The notes: generated from the sequence alone by a model not told the origin. A stretch of 64,000 nt of DNA from Candidatus Rifleibacteriota bacterium (GCA_024710355.1 JANJUX010000041.1:62001-126000), one strand, 5' to 3'; shown: positions 17,601-25,963, counted from the stretch's first letter. Numbers and translations: made by a program.

Positions 17601-18308
17601 ATGCCAGACGAAAATATGCAAAATCAGAAGGGTACGACGGCCGACGCGGCCAACACCGAAGCCACGGCGAAAGCTGCTGCCGGAACTGCTGCAAGAGAGG
17701 CTGAAACAAAGCCTGAGGCTGAGCAGAAAGCAGCGCCACCCAGCCTTGCTGACGACCTGATTCAGCTCGAAAAGCTGAATCTGATGCGGGCGGTAATGCT
17801 GCGCCTGCAGGGCGGCAGACATCCTAACGCCGAGATCGATGCGCTGTTGCAGCGGCGGCTTGACCTGCGTCCCGAAAGTTTTCAGGGCCCCTATGCCATC
17901 AGGCTTATATGCAGCCTGATGATGATTTTTCTGATATGTATCATCATGTGGGGGATAATCTGGCTGTTGGGCACAGCCATGGAATGGAGCGGTTTTGTCA
18001 GACTGATGTCGACCGGCATTGCGACACTTCTGGCCGCAGCGACCGGCATTGCTGTATTTCACCCGGCGTCGGTACCTGATGAAAAGCAGGTTAAAGAGAC
18101 CATCGCCCGGCGGCTGGCCGAGCTCAAAGATATGGGCGCCAGCGAAAAACCCTCAGAAGTGGTTAAGCCGGCCGAGGTGGCGAGCACTGGCCCGCATACT
18201 GCAGCGGCGACGGTCGCAGCCAACGAGCCAGAAGAAGAAGATGCAATCAGTCAGCTTGATGCAGTCGCCCCGGAAACGGTTGCAGCCCCCGAAGAAAAAC
18301 CAGAATAA
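17601..18308 (+). CDS. Two-transmembrane-helix protein of unknown function
   Basis: I start at the ATG at 17601 because a promoter-like -10 box ends at 17594. The 235-residue protein has a charged, Ala/Glu-rich N-terminus (~1-45), a conserved-looking cytoplasmic segment (~50-90), two hydrophobic helices (~100-122, ICSLMMIFLICIIMWGIIWL; ~130-150, LMSTGIATLLAAATGIAVF) and an acidic low-complexity tail with many Glu, Ala and Val. I do not recognise a family. nth follows 21 nt downstream on the same strand and may be co-transcribed. Confidence 0.7.
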   Translation: MPDENMQNQKGTTADAANTEATAKAAAGTAAREAETKPEAEQKAAPPSLADDLIQLEKLNLMRAVMLRLQGGRHPNAEIDALLQRRLDLRPESFQGPYAIRLICSLMMIFLICIIMWGIIWLLGTAMEWSGFVRLMSTGIATLLAAATGIAVFHPASVPDEKQVKETIARRLAELKDMGASEKPSEVVKPAEVASTGPHTAAATVAANEPEEEDAISQLDAVAPETVAAPEEKPE

Positions 18309-18329
18309 CAGGTGCATTCCAGGTAAAGT

Positions 18330-19004
18330 ATGAAACTCAGCATAGCGGCCAGAAAAGAGCTGGCCAGCGCCATAATCAAGGTGCTCAAAAAGAAATACCC
18401 GGCACCGGAATGCGCCCTGCAACACGAGAACCCCTGGCAGCTGCTGGTTGCCACAATTTTATCGGCCCAATGCACCGACAAACGGGTCAACATGGTAACT
18501 CCCGATCTCTTCAAAAGGTTTGCCACAATCGAAGATTTTGCCAAAGCCAGCCAGGAAGAGGTCGAAGAGCTGATCAGGCCGACCGGATTTTTCCGCAACA
18601 AGGCCAAAAATATCATTGCCTGTGCTCGGGCTCTGATCGAGAATTTCAAAGGCAAAATTCCGCAGACGCTTGCTGAACTGACGAAACTGCCGGGCGTCGG
18701 CCGCAAAACCGGCAGTGTTCTGCTTGGCACTGCCTTCGGCAAAGCCGAAGGCATTGTCGTCGACACGCATGTCACACGCCTTTCGCAGCGCATGGGCCTT
18801 TCAGACAAAAACGACGCCGAAAAAATCGAGCAGGACCTGCTGCAGATCGTCGACCGGAAATACTGGATCGACTTCTCGCACTTGCTGATTCTGCATGGTC
18901 GCGAACGCTGCCCGGCGCGCAAACCCGACTGTGACGACTGCGAGCTCAATGCAATCTGCCCGAAACTGCTCCAGCCAAGTTGCCGGGGCGCAATATCAGG
19001 CTGA
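18330..19004 (+). CDS. nth: Endonuclease III (base-excision repair DNA glycosylase/AP lyase)
   Basis: 224 residues, normal Nth length. It removes oxidised pyrimidines and cleaves the abasic site. The helix-hairpin-helix LPGVGRKTG (120-128) includes catalytic Lys126; the catalytic Asp is Asp145 in VDTHVTRLSQR. The [4Fe-4S] cluster loop is complete: Cys194, Cys201, Cys204, Cys210 with C-x6-C-x2-C-x5-C spacing. The substrate-binding TILSAQCTD segment is present at ~42-50. The last ~14 residues are a non-conserved extension. It probably shares the transcript of the upstream two-TM gene. Confidence 0.96.
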   Translation: MKLSIAARKELASAIIKVLKKKYPAPECALQHENPWQLLVATILSAQCTDKRVNMVTPDLFKRFATIEDFAKASQEEVEELIRPTGFFRNKAKNIIACARALIENFKGKIPQTLAELTKLPGVGRKTGSVLLGTAFGKAEGIVVDTHVTRLSQRMGLSDKNDAEKIEQDLLQIVDRKYWIDFSHLLILHGRERCPARKPDCDDCELNAICPKLLQPSCRGAISG

Positions 19005-19697
19005 ACGAGAGCTGTTCAGGAGTTGCTGTAGCTCGGTTTCATATTCTGGGGCATCGAAGCCGATGATCAGGTGAAGAATTCCGCTGCCGGGAGCCATAAC
19101 TGCTTTAACCTCTGCGGTAATCAAGTCTTTGAAATTGATATCGCCGGCATCACGCAGAACTATTCTAATTCTGGTCATGGCGCAGGTGGCTGCCGAAACA
19201 ACATTGCGCGACCCACCGAGAGCGATCAGCCATTTTTCGCATTTATCACGCTTTGCAGGGTCAGAGACAAAATCGGGGATCGCCGGTGCTTCAACGGCAG
19301 ATAATACATTCTCTGATGCAACTGAAGGCAGTGAGTCAGAAGTTGAACCAAAGACCAGATCAGCTGCATCAGAAAGAGAATCGGGTAGCGGTTCGCTATT
19401 TGCTTCTGGCGTTGCATCTGAGTCCTGGGCAATTTCTGTTTCGGGCATGGAATCAGCTATGGCAGGCGGGTTTTCAGCCGAGTCGACAGCGGTAGGTTCC
19501 GGGCTTCGCCCCGAAGAAGAACGGCGGAAAAACAACCACGAAACCGTGAAACCGAGGATAATACCAAAAAACAGCCCCTTGAAAAAATCCGGGCCTGGCA
19601 TACAGGCTGGCGAAGCATCTGGCGTCTGGGCAACTGCAGGAGAAGCCGCAAGAAGAAGCAGAACTTTAACGGCTAAAGCTGGATATGAGCGGTTCAT
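18996..19697 (-). CDS. Membrane-anchored PTS EIIB-like domain protein
   Basis: 233 residues. Signal peptide (~1-23), a second hydrophobic helix (~37-56, FFKGLFFGIILGFTVSWLFF), an acidic Ser/Asp/Glu-rich linker (~65-150) and a C-terminal domain (~155-228) that matches glucose-family PTS EIIB: IALGGSRNV, then the phosphorylation Cys in CAMTRIRI (Cys172, cf. C-x-TRLR), then a G-rich end. In normal PTS transporters EIIB passes phosphate from EIIA to the sugar held by EIIC; no EIIC is present here. ATG overlaps the stop of the EIIA/EI-like gene (ATGA) with GGAG upstream, so the two are coupled. A regulatory phosphorelay is my inference. The 3' ends of this gene and nth overlap convergently. Confidence 0.75.
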   Translation of the reverse strand: MNRSYPALAVKVLLLLAASPAVAQTPDASPACMPGPDFFKGLFFGIILGFTVSWLFFRRSSSGRSPEPTAVDSAENPPAIADSMPETEIAQDSDATPEANSEPLPDSLSDAADLVFGSTSDSLPSVASENVLSAVEAPAIPDFVSDPAKRDKCEKWLIALGGSRNVVSAATCAMTRIRIVLRDAGDINFKDLITAEVKAVMAPGSGILHLIIGFDAPEYETELQQLLNSSRSA

Positions 19698-20971
19698 GGT
19701 TTTTCTTCTCCGATTTCAGAGTCAGTGGCAGATGCGATGGTCAACAGGGCATTATCACCATCAACCTTCACATCCAGGCCATCGGCAAGGTCAAACACCT
19801 TCGGAGTAAGCCCTATAATAACCGGAAAAGGCATTGCGTCGGCAAAAATACCGACATAAGAGGCGTCGCCGGCAGAAGTGGTGCAGATACCGGCAACCGA
19901 TGCCATATCGAGACCCGCAAAAGTCGATGGCGTGAGATCATCGGCAACAATAACCTGATTTTCACAGAGTTTAAGCGGCTTTTCTTCGATAGACAGGAGA
20001 ATGCGCATTACACGTGCACCGACATCACGCATATTATGGGCTTTTACGGCAAGCACCTGGTCGTTGAGGGCCAGCAGCTTGTCTGCATGTGTATTAAAAG
20101 CCTTCTGCCAGGCCGAGGGCGCACTTTTTCCGGAGATGATGGCACGTTCGACCATTTCAAGCAGTTCATGATTCTCAAGTAATTCGGCCTGAGTGGTGAA
20201 AATCGCTGCAGATTCAAGATTTCCGGCCCGTTTCAATTTGTCGCCAATCGAAGATAACTGCAGAATTGCCCGCCTGATAGCGTTGTTGAACTCTGCCTGC
20301 TCAAATTTACCGCCTTTGCCGCGGTCACTGCAATCGAACTTCTCACTGCGCACTTTAAGAAGTTTTCCGGTCGAAATTCCTTTTGAGACGGCAATCCCGG
20401 CGAATCTTTCCACCCGGCGGGGCGCTTCTTCACTCTGAAACGGTACCGGAACCGGCTCAATGAGTGGTTCACACGGCTTCGGTGCGGGCGCCTTAACTGG
20501 AGTTACTGAAAAAATGACGTCGGAGCCGGCTGTAACAGAGCCAGATTCCCTGTTTATTGAAGAAATAACCGAGGGATTGGTAACCACAATACAGGTCAGC
20601 AGGCTGTCGGCGTTGGTAGCGACAAAATCGGCATCGAAGCTGATCAGTTCCTGACCGGCAAATACCTGATCACCGTTTTTCACAAGTGCCTCAAAGCCCT
20701 TGCCTGCAAGCTTTTCGCTGCCAATGCCAATATGAACAGTAATTTCGATTCCGGGGGCGGTTCTGATAGTGAGTGAATGAAACGATTGCGGCATCTGACA
20801 AATCTCACCGGCAACCGGTGCCTTCAGCACATTCGACACCGGGTCGATAAATACGCCTGCGCCGGCCGGTGTCATGGCTGCAATGGCTGCAGGTATTGTC
20901 TCAGGGCGCATGAGAAATCCGTTCAGGGGGGCAAATATTTCGAGGCGCTCGGCAACAACTTTTTCGTTCAT
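19694..20971 (-). CDS. Fusion of PTS EIIA (glucose type) with a degenerate N-terminal half of enzyme I
   Basis: I use the ATG at 20971 (GGGAG 8 nt upstream) rather than the one at 21001. Residues ~10-150 are an EIIA-Glc-type domain with both active-site histidines in place (His65 in FHSLTI and His80 in TVHIGIG, the usual 15-residue spacing) and the GFEALVKNGDQVFAGQ segment. After a Pro-rich linker, residues ~195-410 match the HPr-binding and phosphohistidine domains of enzyme I, starting AGIAVSKGISTGKLL. The segment that should contain the phosphorylated His (TSHTAIM in EI) reads ASYVGIF, with Tyr372 at the His position. The PEP-binding C-terminal domain is absent. It cannot act as a normal EI; a sensor or scaffold role is inferred. 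Confidence 0.78.
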   Translation of the reverse strand: MNEKVVAERLEIFAPLNGFLMRPETIPAAIAAMTPAGAGVFIDPVSNVLKAPVAGEICQMPQSFHSLTIRTAPGIEITVHIGIGSEKLAGKGFEALVKNGDQVFAGQELISFDADFVATNADSLLTCIVVTNPSVISSINRESGSVTAGSDVIFSVTPVKAPAPKPCEPLIEPVPVPFQSEEAPRRVERFAGIAVSKGISTGKLLKVRSEKFDCSDRGKGGKFEQAEFNNAIRRAILQLSSIGDKLKRAGNLESAAIFTTQAELLENHELLEMVERAIISGKSAPSAWQKAFNTHADKLLALNDQVLAVKAHNMRDVGARVMRILLSIEEKPLKLCENQVIVADDLTPSTFAGLDMASVAGICTTSAGDASYVGIFADAMPFPVIIGLTPKVFDLADGLDVKVDGDNALLTIASATDSEIGEEKP

Positions 20972-21115
20972 TCGGTACACTCCCTCTGCTTTATCAGACA
21001 TATACTAACAGAGAGGTTCCAAAGTTTCCATAAAATGCCGGCGAAGTAGGTAAAACAAGCAAAAACAACCTAGTCCATTGTCAACATTGAGTAAACGTAT
21101 TAGCTGTTCATATTC

Positions 21116-21181
21116 GTCATCCCCGCGGAAGCGGGGATTTAAGCCATTGCGCTCAAGATTCCCGCCTGCGCGGGAATGACG
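21116..21181. repeat. REP-like palindromic repeat pair
   Basis: Two GC-rich hairpins, GTCATCCCCGC/GCGGGGAT and GATTCCCGC/GCGGGAATGAC, lie 20 nt apart and together form a larger imperfect palindrome bounded by GTCAT/ATGAC. This pattern matches the widespread extragenic 'GTCATTCCCGC' palindromes. It is located between rplL and the PTS-like operon. Confidence 0.7.
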
Positions 21182-21186
21182 GGCAA

Positions 21187-21215
21187 CAAAAAACCCCGCC
21201 GGAGCGGGGTTTTTG
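21187..21215 (-). terminator. Terminator after rplL
   Basis: On the minus strand AAAACCCCGC-TCC-GGCGGGGTTTTTTG is a strong stem with a T6 tail, 19 nt after the rplL stop. It marks the end of the rplKAJL operon; no rpoB follows. Confidence 0.92.
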
Positions 21216-21233
21216 TGAGAGAAGCGGTTAAGA

Positions 21234-21593
21234 TTACTTGAGGGCAACCTTGGCGCCGGCTTCTTCGAGTTTTTTCTTCATCATTTCGGCGTCGGCCTTG
21301 GTGAGACCTTCTTTGAGGGTCTTCGGAACTGCGTCTACCAGGTCTTTGGCTTCTTTGAGGCCCATACCGGTCAGTTCGCGAACGACTTTGATTACGTTGA
21401 TCTTGTTGGCGCCATTGTTTTCGATAACAACGTCAAATTCGTCTTTTTCAACAGCGGCTGCTGCCGGGCCGGCGGCTACCATTACGGGAGCGGCGGCGGT
21501 AACGTCGAATTTGGTTTCGATGGCTTTTACAAGTTCAGAAAGTTCGAGAACGGTCATCTTTTCGATAGACTCGAGAATCTGTTCTTTGGTCAT
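21234..21593 (-). CDS. rplL: 50S ribosomal protein L7/L12
   Basis: 119 residues, full length. The N-terminal dimerisation helix pair, an Ala-rich hinge (~34-50) and the C-terminal factor-binding domain with [20 protein letters not shown] are all intact. AAGGAG lies 7-12 nt before the ATG. Stalk protein recruiting translation GTPases, including the EF-Tu encoded upstream. Confidence 0.98.
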   Translation of the reverse strand: MTKEQILESIEKMTVLELSELVKAIETKFDVTAAAPVMVAAGPAAAAVEKDEFDVVIENNGANKINVIKVVRELTGMGLKEAKDLVDAVPKTLKEGLTKADAEMMKKKLEEAGAKVALK

Positions 21594-21636
21594 TTTATAA
21601 ACTCCTTATAAATCTTATGCAAAAATCGGGTTAAAA

Positions 21637-22179
21637 TCAGGCAGTTGCGGCTTCAGCAGCAGCTTCGGCGGGGGCGCCAGAGGCTTCTTCTCTTTTCTTG
21701 CGAAGAGAGTCGAGAACGCCGGCGAGCTTGCGGATCGGGCCCTGAACTGCAGATGCGAGCATGGCAAGAAGGTCTTTGCGGCCGGGGATCTTGGAAAGGG
21801 TGGTCAAATCTGCCACGTTGAGCAGTTTGCCTTCCATGTAGCCAGCTTTGAATGTGAACTTCTTGGCTTTGTCAGCAAAGTCGAACAGAGCTTTAACGGG
21901 GGCGATAGGATCGTTGTAACCAAAAGTTACAGCGGTATTACCCTTCATGTGACCTTCAAGCTCTTTCATCGGGGTGGTGTGAAGAGCGCGGCAGAGCAGA
22001 GTGTTTTTTACAACTCTCAGTTCAGCGCCTGATTCACGAACGGCTTTGCGCAGAGCGGTCATTTCAGAGACGGTAACGCCTTCGCAGCTGGCAAGAACTA
22101 CCACCTGTGATTTAGCGAGCTTTTCTGAAAATTCCTTTACGTAGGCTTCTTTGTTAGAGAGATCTTTCAATGTTTTCAC
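21637..22179 (-). CDS. rplJ: 50S ribosomal protein L10
   Basis: 180 residues, typical length. Contains the N-terminal rRNA-binding domain (SEMTALRKAVRESGAELRVVKNTLLCRAL) and a C-terminal tail of Ala/Glu residues that carries the L7/L12 dimers. AAGGAGG sits 5 nt before the ATG. The upstream region 22195-22325 is the predicted L10 autoregulatory leader with an attenuator. Confidence 0.98.
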   Translation of the reverse strand: MKTLKDLSNKEAYVKEFSEKLAKSQVVVLASCEGVTVSEMTALRKAVRESGAELRVVKNTLLCRALHTTPMKELEGHMKGNTAVTFGYNDPIAPVKALFDFADKAKKFTFKAGYMEGKLLNVADLTTLSKIPGRKDLLAMLASAVQGPIRKLAGVLDSLRKKREEASGAPAEAAAEAATA

Positions 22180-22194
22180 CTCCTTGAGGGGGGA

Positions 22195-22325
22195 TAAAGA
22201 AAAACCGTTTCCGGCACCAAAACCGGAAACGGTTCGATAATTCTATCGTACTGTCTTCCAGTCTCGGCAGGGAGGCCTTTCGGCCAATTACTTAAGACCT
22301 GCGGTCTTCGACCAGTCTCAGTTCA
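22195..22325 (-). promoter_or_regulatory. L10 leader (ribosomal protein autoregulatory RNA) with attenuator hairpin
   Basis: Read on the minus strand, the 150-nt gap between rplA and rplJ carries an upstream folded region (22241-22325) with the paired GACTGG... and GCCGAAAGGC elements expected of an L10(L12)4-binding leader, followed by an attenuator: AACCGTTTCCGG/CCGGAAACGGTT (22203-22234) and GGTTTTTCTTT. This allows excess L10-L7/L12 to limit rplJL expression relative to rplKA. The kink-turn was judged by eye only. Confidence 0.8.
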
Positions 22326-22332
22326 AGTCAGA

Positions 22333-23049
22333 TCAGGCGTTACCCTTTTCTGATTCAGCGCGGGCTTCGTTCACATCGAGATCGTAACCGGGGCCCATGG
22401 TTGAGCTGACGGTTACCGATTTGATGTAGGTGCCTTTGGCACCAGACGGCTTGGCTTTGTGAATCGCTTGAAAGAAGGCAAGGAAATTTTCTTTGAGCTT
22501 TTTGGCATCAAAAGAAGCTTTTCCAATGGCGGTGTGAATGATCCCGGCCTTTTCAACACGGTACTGGAGTTTACCAGCTTTCAGTTCAGTAATAACCTTG
22601 GCTACGTCCATGGTGACGGTACCAACCTTGGGGTTGGGCATCAGGTTGCGTGGACCAAGGATTCTACCGAGCTTACCGACAAATCTCATCATGTCGGGTG
22701 TTGCGACGGCGGCATCAAAATCAACCCAGCCTCCTTCGATCTTGGCGACCAAATCTTCGGCGCCTACGAAGTCTGCTCCAGCTGCCTGGGCTTCCTGGGC
22801 TTTTGCGCCAGCGGCGAAAACGACCACGCGGGTAGTTTTACCTGAGCCATGAGGCAGAACACAGCTACCGCGGAGCTGCTGATCGGCATACTTCGGGTCG
22901 AGCCCGGTGCGAACGGCAACGTCGATTGATTCATCGAACTTGGCGGTGGCAGTCTTTTTAACTCTATCAAAGCACTCTTCCACTGAATATTGTTTCAGGT
23001 GAACGAGGTCTTTCTTAGCGTTATTAAATCTTTTGGAGTGTTTCGGCAT
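22333..23049 (-). CDS. rplA: 50S ribosomal protein L1
   Basis: 238 residues from the ATG at 23049, which has AAGGAGG 8 nt upstream; a longer frame to 23100 has no support. Conserved features include [24 protein letters not shown], and the signature region [24 protein letters not shown]1 forms the L1 stalk and often represses its own operon. It lies 54 nt from rplK. Confidence 0.98.
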   Translation of the reverse strand: MPKHSKRFNNAKKDLVHLKQYSVEECFDRVKKTATAKFDESIDVAVRTGLDPKYADQQLRGSCVLPHGSGKTTRVVVFAAGAKAQEAQAAGADFVGAEDLVAKIEGGWVDFDAAVATPDMMRFVGKLGRILGPRNLMPNPKVGTVTMDVAKVITELKAGKLQYRVEKAGIIHTAIGKASFDAKKLKENFLAFFQAIHKAKPSGAKGTYIKSVTVSSTMGPGYDLDVNEARAESEKGNA

Positions 23050-23102
23050 CTTTGCTTCCTCCTTTCTTCGAGGGTAGAAGAGTTTACCACAGAGTGGCAA
23101 AC

Positions 23103-23528
23103 TTAGTCAACTATTTCCATACCCATGCTGCGGGCAGTGCCTTTGACGACGTTCATAGCGGCTTCGAGAGAAGCGGCGGTGAGGTCGGGCATCTTGCGTT
23201 CAGCGATTTCCTTGATCTGCGCCTTGGTTACTTTGCCAACCTTGGTGCGGCCAGGAGTCTGGTTGCCCTTGGGAATGCCAGCGGCTTTTTTCAGCAAGAA
23301 CGATACAGGCGGGGTTTTGGTGATGAAAGTATAAGAACGGTCAGCAAATACAGAGATTTCGACCGGAATAATTGCATCGCCTTCTTTTGCCGTCTTGTAA
23401 TTGAAGTTCTTACAGAAGTCCATGATGTTAACACCATGCTGGCCAAGAGCGGGACCAACCGGGGGGGCCGGATTTGCTTTACCAGCCGGAATCTGCAATT
23501 TAACGACAGCTACTAATTTCTTGGCCAT
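23103..23528 (-). CDS. rplK: 50S ribosomal protein L11
   Basis: 141 residues, the standard length. N-terminal thiostrepton-loop region ([18 protein letters not shown]) and C-terminal rRNA-binding domain ([14 protein letters not shown]) are intact, as is the conserved end [15 protein letters not shown] precedes the ATG. First gene of rplKAJL, 40 nt after nusG. Confidence 0.98.
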   Translation of the reverse strand: MAKKLVAVVKLQIPAGKANPAPPVGPALGQHGVNIMDFCKNFNYKTAKEGDAIIPVEISVFADRSYTFITKTPPVSFLLKKAAGIPKGNQTPGRTKVGKVTKAQIKEIAERKMPDLTAASLEAAMNVVKGTARSMGMEIVD

Positions 23529-23568
23529 AACTTAAATTAACTCCTTCTAAGAACGAATTCTTCAGTTT

Positions 23569-24114
23569 TCAAGCTTCTTCGAGCTGAATGAGATCGACCT
23601 CGATCGCGGTATCGCGACCGAATATAAACACAAGAACCTTTGCCTTGCGCTTTTCCTGGTTGATCTCTTTAATGACACCAATAAAATCTGTGAAGGGTCC
23701 GTCGATAATCTTGACGGTCTGACCTTCGGTAAACCCGATCGGGGTCATGGCGGCTGAGCGCTGCGGGCCGATGCCGGCGGCGCGTAGAACAGTCTGCACT
23801 TCTTTATCGTGCAGAGGCGTCGGTTTGCTGCCGAGACCTACGAAACCGGTGACGCCGGGAGTGTTCTTAACAACAGTCCAGGTATCGTCGTCCATATCCA
23901 TCTGAACCAGAACATAACCAGGATAAATCTTGCGGGTCTGTGTGACACGCTCGCCGTCCTGGACGCGTTCAGCGTTTTCTTCGGGCACCAGCACCTGAAA
24001 GATGCTGTCTTTTTTGCCGAGAAGCTCAACACGGTTTTCGAGGTTCTTTTTAACCTTATATTCTGAACCAGAGTTGGTATGGATTACATACCATTTTGCT
24101 TTTAGAATATCCAC
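23569..24114 (-). CDS. nusG: Transcription termination/antitermination factor NusG
   Basis: 181 residues. NGN domain (residues ~5-115; KWYVIHTNSGSEYKVKKNL, and the PGYVLVQM segment) and C-terminal KOW domain (~128-178; GFTEGQTVKIIDGPFTDF). NusG binds RNA polymerase and links it to Rho or the ribosome. The start is GTG with AAGGG upstream. Short distance (9 nt) after secE indicates one transcript. Confidence 0.97.
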   Translation of the reverse strand: MDILKAKWYVIHTNSGSEYKVKKNLENRVELLGKKDSIFQVLVPEENAERVQDGERVTQTRKIYPGYVLVQMDMDDDTWTVVKNTPGVTGFVGLGSKPTPLHDKEVQTVLRAAGIGPQRSAAMTPIGFTEGQTVKIIDGPFTDFIGVIKEINQEKRKAKVLVFIFGRDTAIEVDLIQLEEA

Positions 24115-24123
24115 AGTAAGCCC

Positions 24124-24351
24124 TTATCCCATTCCGCCGCCGACGATAGCTGTCAGGATCTTTCCGAACAGGATGTCGAGCAGCCCGATAAACAGTCCAA
24201 GACCGATTGAGGAAACCACAACCACTTTGGTTGAGATCTTGACGTTCTCGTAGGTCGGCCACGAAACGCGACCATTTTTCGGTCTGACTTCAATCCAGAC
24301 TTCGCGCAGGAAGCGGGAGGTTTCATTCCACCAGTTTGCAATTTTGCTCAT
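24124..24351 (-). CDS. secE: Preprotein translocase subunit SecE
   Basis: 75 residues from the ATG at 24351 (GAGGG upstream); the longer frame to 24408 runs into the tRNA-Trp gene and is rejected. Single-TM SecE of the short type: amphipathic helix with FLREVWIEVRPKNGRVSWPT, then the membrane helix (~38-65, VVVVSSIGLGLFIGLLDILF). SecE clamps the SecY channel through which the exported proteins in this window would leave the cytoplasm. Confidence 0.95.
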   Translation of the reverse strand: MSKIANWWNETSRFLREVWIEVRPKNGRVSWPTYENVKISTKVVVVSSIGLGLFIGLLDILFGKILTAIVGGGMG

Positions 24352-24381
24352 GTGACCCTCGTTTCGAGTGGGGTAATCATT

Positions 24382-24454
24382 CAGGCCAAGAGGGAGTCGA
24401 ACCCCCAACCCCCGGTTTTGGAGACCGGTGCTCTGCCAATTGAGCTATTGGCCT
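24382..24454 (-). tRNA. tRNA-Trp (anticodon CCA)
   Basis: 73 nt with a complete cloverleaf: acceptor AGGCCAA/TTGGCCT, anticodon stem CCGGT/ACCGG around loop CTCCAAA, and a GGTTCGACTCC T-arm. It sits between rpmG and secE, a common arrangement. Confidence 0.96.
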
Positions 24455-24472
24455 ATGTTCGCCAACAAACCC

Positions 24473-24622
24473 TTACTTGCCTTCTTTGTGAACGGTATGC
24501 TTGCGTTCGGCGCTGCAATACTTGTTCAGTTCGATGCGGTCGGGGTCATTGCGCTTGTTCTTCATTGACATGTAATTTTTGCGTTTGCAGCTGCTGCAAA
24601 CCAGAGTAATCTTTTCGCGCAT
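24473..24622 (-). CDS. rpmG: 50S ribosomal protein L33
   Basis: 49 residues: [17 protein letters not shown] at the start and [17 protein letters not shown] at the end are characteristic L33. The first zinc-type pair Cys9/Cys12 is intact, but the second pair is reduced to Cys36, with Ala/Glu where the second CxxC cysteine is expected. The protein is therefore intermediate between C+ and C- forms. AGG-type signal 10 nt upstream of the ATG; the tuf terminators lie just before it. Confidence 0.94.
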   Translation of the reverse strand: MREKITLVCSSCKRKNYMSMKNKRNDPDRIELNKYCSAERKHTVHKEGK

Positions 24623-24636
24623 AACATTAACCTCGC

Positions 24637-24663
24637 TTAAAAAAGCCGACCAGGTCGGCTTTG
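24637..24663 (-). terminator. Terminator after tuf (second of two hairpins)
   Basis: On the minus strand AAAGCCGAC-CTG-GTCGGCTTTTTT is a strong stem with a T6 run. It ends only 15 nt before the rpmG start, so it may set the level of read-through into rpmG-secE-nusG. Confidence 0.9.
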
Positions 24664-24670
24664 AAGATCA

Positions 24671-24698
24671 AGAAGGGGCGGGCGTGAACCCGCCCCCA
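24671..24698 (-). terminator. GC-rich hairpin directly after tuf (first of two)
   Basis: GGGGCGGG-TTCAC-GCCCGCCCC-TTCTT on the minus strand, about 18 nt after the tuf stop. Tandem with the stronger terminator at 24637-24663. Confidence 0.7.
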
Positions 24699-24715
24699 CT
24701 ACATTACGGAGAAAA

Positions 24716-25906
24716 TCAGCTGATGATTTTGGTTACAACGCCGGCGCCTACGGTGCGGCCGCCTTCGCGGATGGCGAAGCGGAGGCCTTCTTCACAAGCG
24801 ATCGGGGTGATCAGTTCGCACTGGAATTCAGCGCGGTCACCAGGCATAACCATTTCTTTACCTTCGCCGAGCTGAACAACGCCAGTCACGTCGGTGGTTC
24901 TGAAATAGAACTGCGGTCTGTAGCCGGAGAAGAACGGAGTGTGGCGTCCGCCTTCTTCTTTGCTCAGGATGTAGACCTGAGAGTGGAACTTGGCATGGGG
25001 TTTGATGCTGCCCGGTTTGGCAAGAACCATACCGCGTTCAACGTCATTCTTTTCGATACCGCGCAGGAGGATACCTACGTTGTCGCCAGCCTGACCCTGG
25101 TCAAGAAGCTTGCGGAACATTTCAACGCCGGTAACGGTGGTTTCGCGAGTGTCACGGATACCAACGAGTTCAGCTTTGTCGCCGACTTTGATGATGCCGC
25201 GTTCAACACGACCAGTTACAACGGTGCCGCGACCGGTGATGGTGAAAACGTCTTCGATCGGGAGAAGGAAGGGTTTGTCAAGGGCGCGTTCGGGTTCCGG
25301 GATGTAAGCGTCGAGGGTTTCGAGAAGCTTCTGGATGCATTCGCAATCGGGACCTTTGCCGCCAGCGGCAACAGCTTTAGTAGCTGAACCGCGGATGATC
25401 GGTGTATCGTCGCCGGGGAATTCATATTTGCTGAGCAGGTCGCGAACTTCGAGTTCTACGAGGTCGAGCAGTTCGGCATCGTCAACCAGGTCGCATTTAT
25501 TGAGGAAAACCACGATTCTGGGAACGCCTACCTGGCGGGCCAGGAGGATGTGTTCACGAGTCTGAGGCATCGGACCGTCAGTAGCGGCAACAACCAGAAT
25601 TGCACCGTCCATCTGAGCTGCGCCGGTGATCATATTCTTGATGTAGTCGGCGTGACCCGGGCAGTCAACGTGAGCATAGTGGCGCTTCGGGCTTTCATAT
25701 TCAACGTGGGCTGTGTTGATTGTGATACCGCGGGCTTTTTCTTCAGGAGCTGAGTCAATGTCTGCATAGTTCATTACTTTAGCTCCACCAGCTGCTGCTG
25801 ATGTCATGGTGATTGCAGCGGTCAGCGTTGTTTTGCCGTGGTCGATGTGACCGATGGTTCCAACGTTAACGTGCGGTTTGGTTCTGGTAAAAGTTTCCTT
25901 TGCCAT
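24716..25906 (-). CDS. tuf: Translation elongation factor Tu
   Basis: 396 residues, full length. G1 [11 protein letters not shown]3 DCPGHADY, G4 NKCD and G5 GSATKA motifs are visible, followed by domains 2 and 3. It delivers aminoacyl-tRNA to the ribosome. AGGAGG precedes the ATG. The gene follows three tRNA genes, the tRNA-tufB layout of many bacteria, and is probably transcribed from the consensus promoter at 26251-26279. Confidence 0.99.
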   Translation of the reverse strand: MAKETFTRTKPHVNVGTIGHIDHGKTTLTAAITMTSAAAGGAKVMNYADIDSAPEEKARGITINTAHVEYESPKRHYAHVDCPGHADYIKNMITGAAQMDGAILVVAATDGPMPQTREHILLARQVGVPRIVVFLNKCDLVDDAELLDLVELEVRDLLSKYEFPGDDTPIIRGSATKAVAAGGKGPDCECIQKLLETLDAYIPEPERALDKPFLLPIEDVFTITGRGTVVTGRVERGIIKVGDKAELVGIRDTRETTVTGVEMFRKLLDQGQAGDNVGILLRGIEKNDVERGMVLAKPGSIKPHAKFHSQVYILSKEEGGRHTPFFSGYRPQFYFRTTDVTGVVQLGEGKEMVMPGDRAEFQCELITPIACEEGLRFAIREGGRTVGAGVVTKIIS

Positions 25907-25963
25907 GTGGCGTCCTCCTGAGAAATTATGGGAAAATCAATATCAACCCAAAGATACGATAAA

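Noticed and set aside
18251..18949. 232-codon open frame antisense to nth
   Set aside because: nth is intact with all catalytic residues; the antisense frame has no motif.
19129..19809. 226-codon open frame on the plus strand
   Set aside because: Antisense to the EIIB-like gene, which has a signal peptide and the conserved Cys motif.
21116..21181. Repeat pair as a possible mini-CRISPR
   Set aside because: Only two palindromic units, no spacer pattern and no cas genes; they fit REP-like elements.
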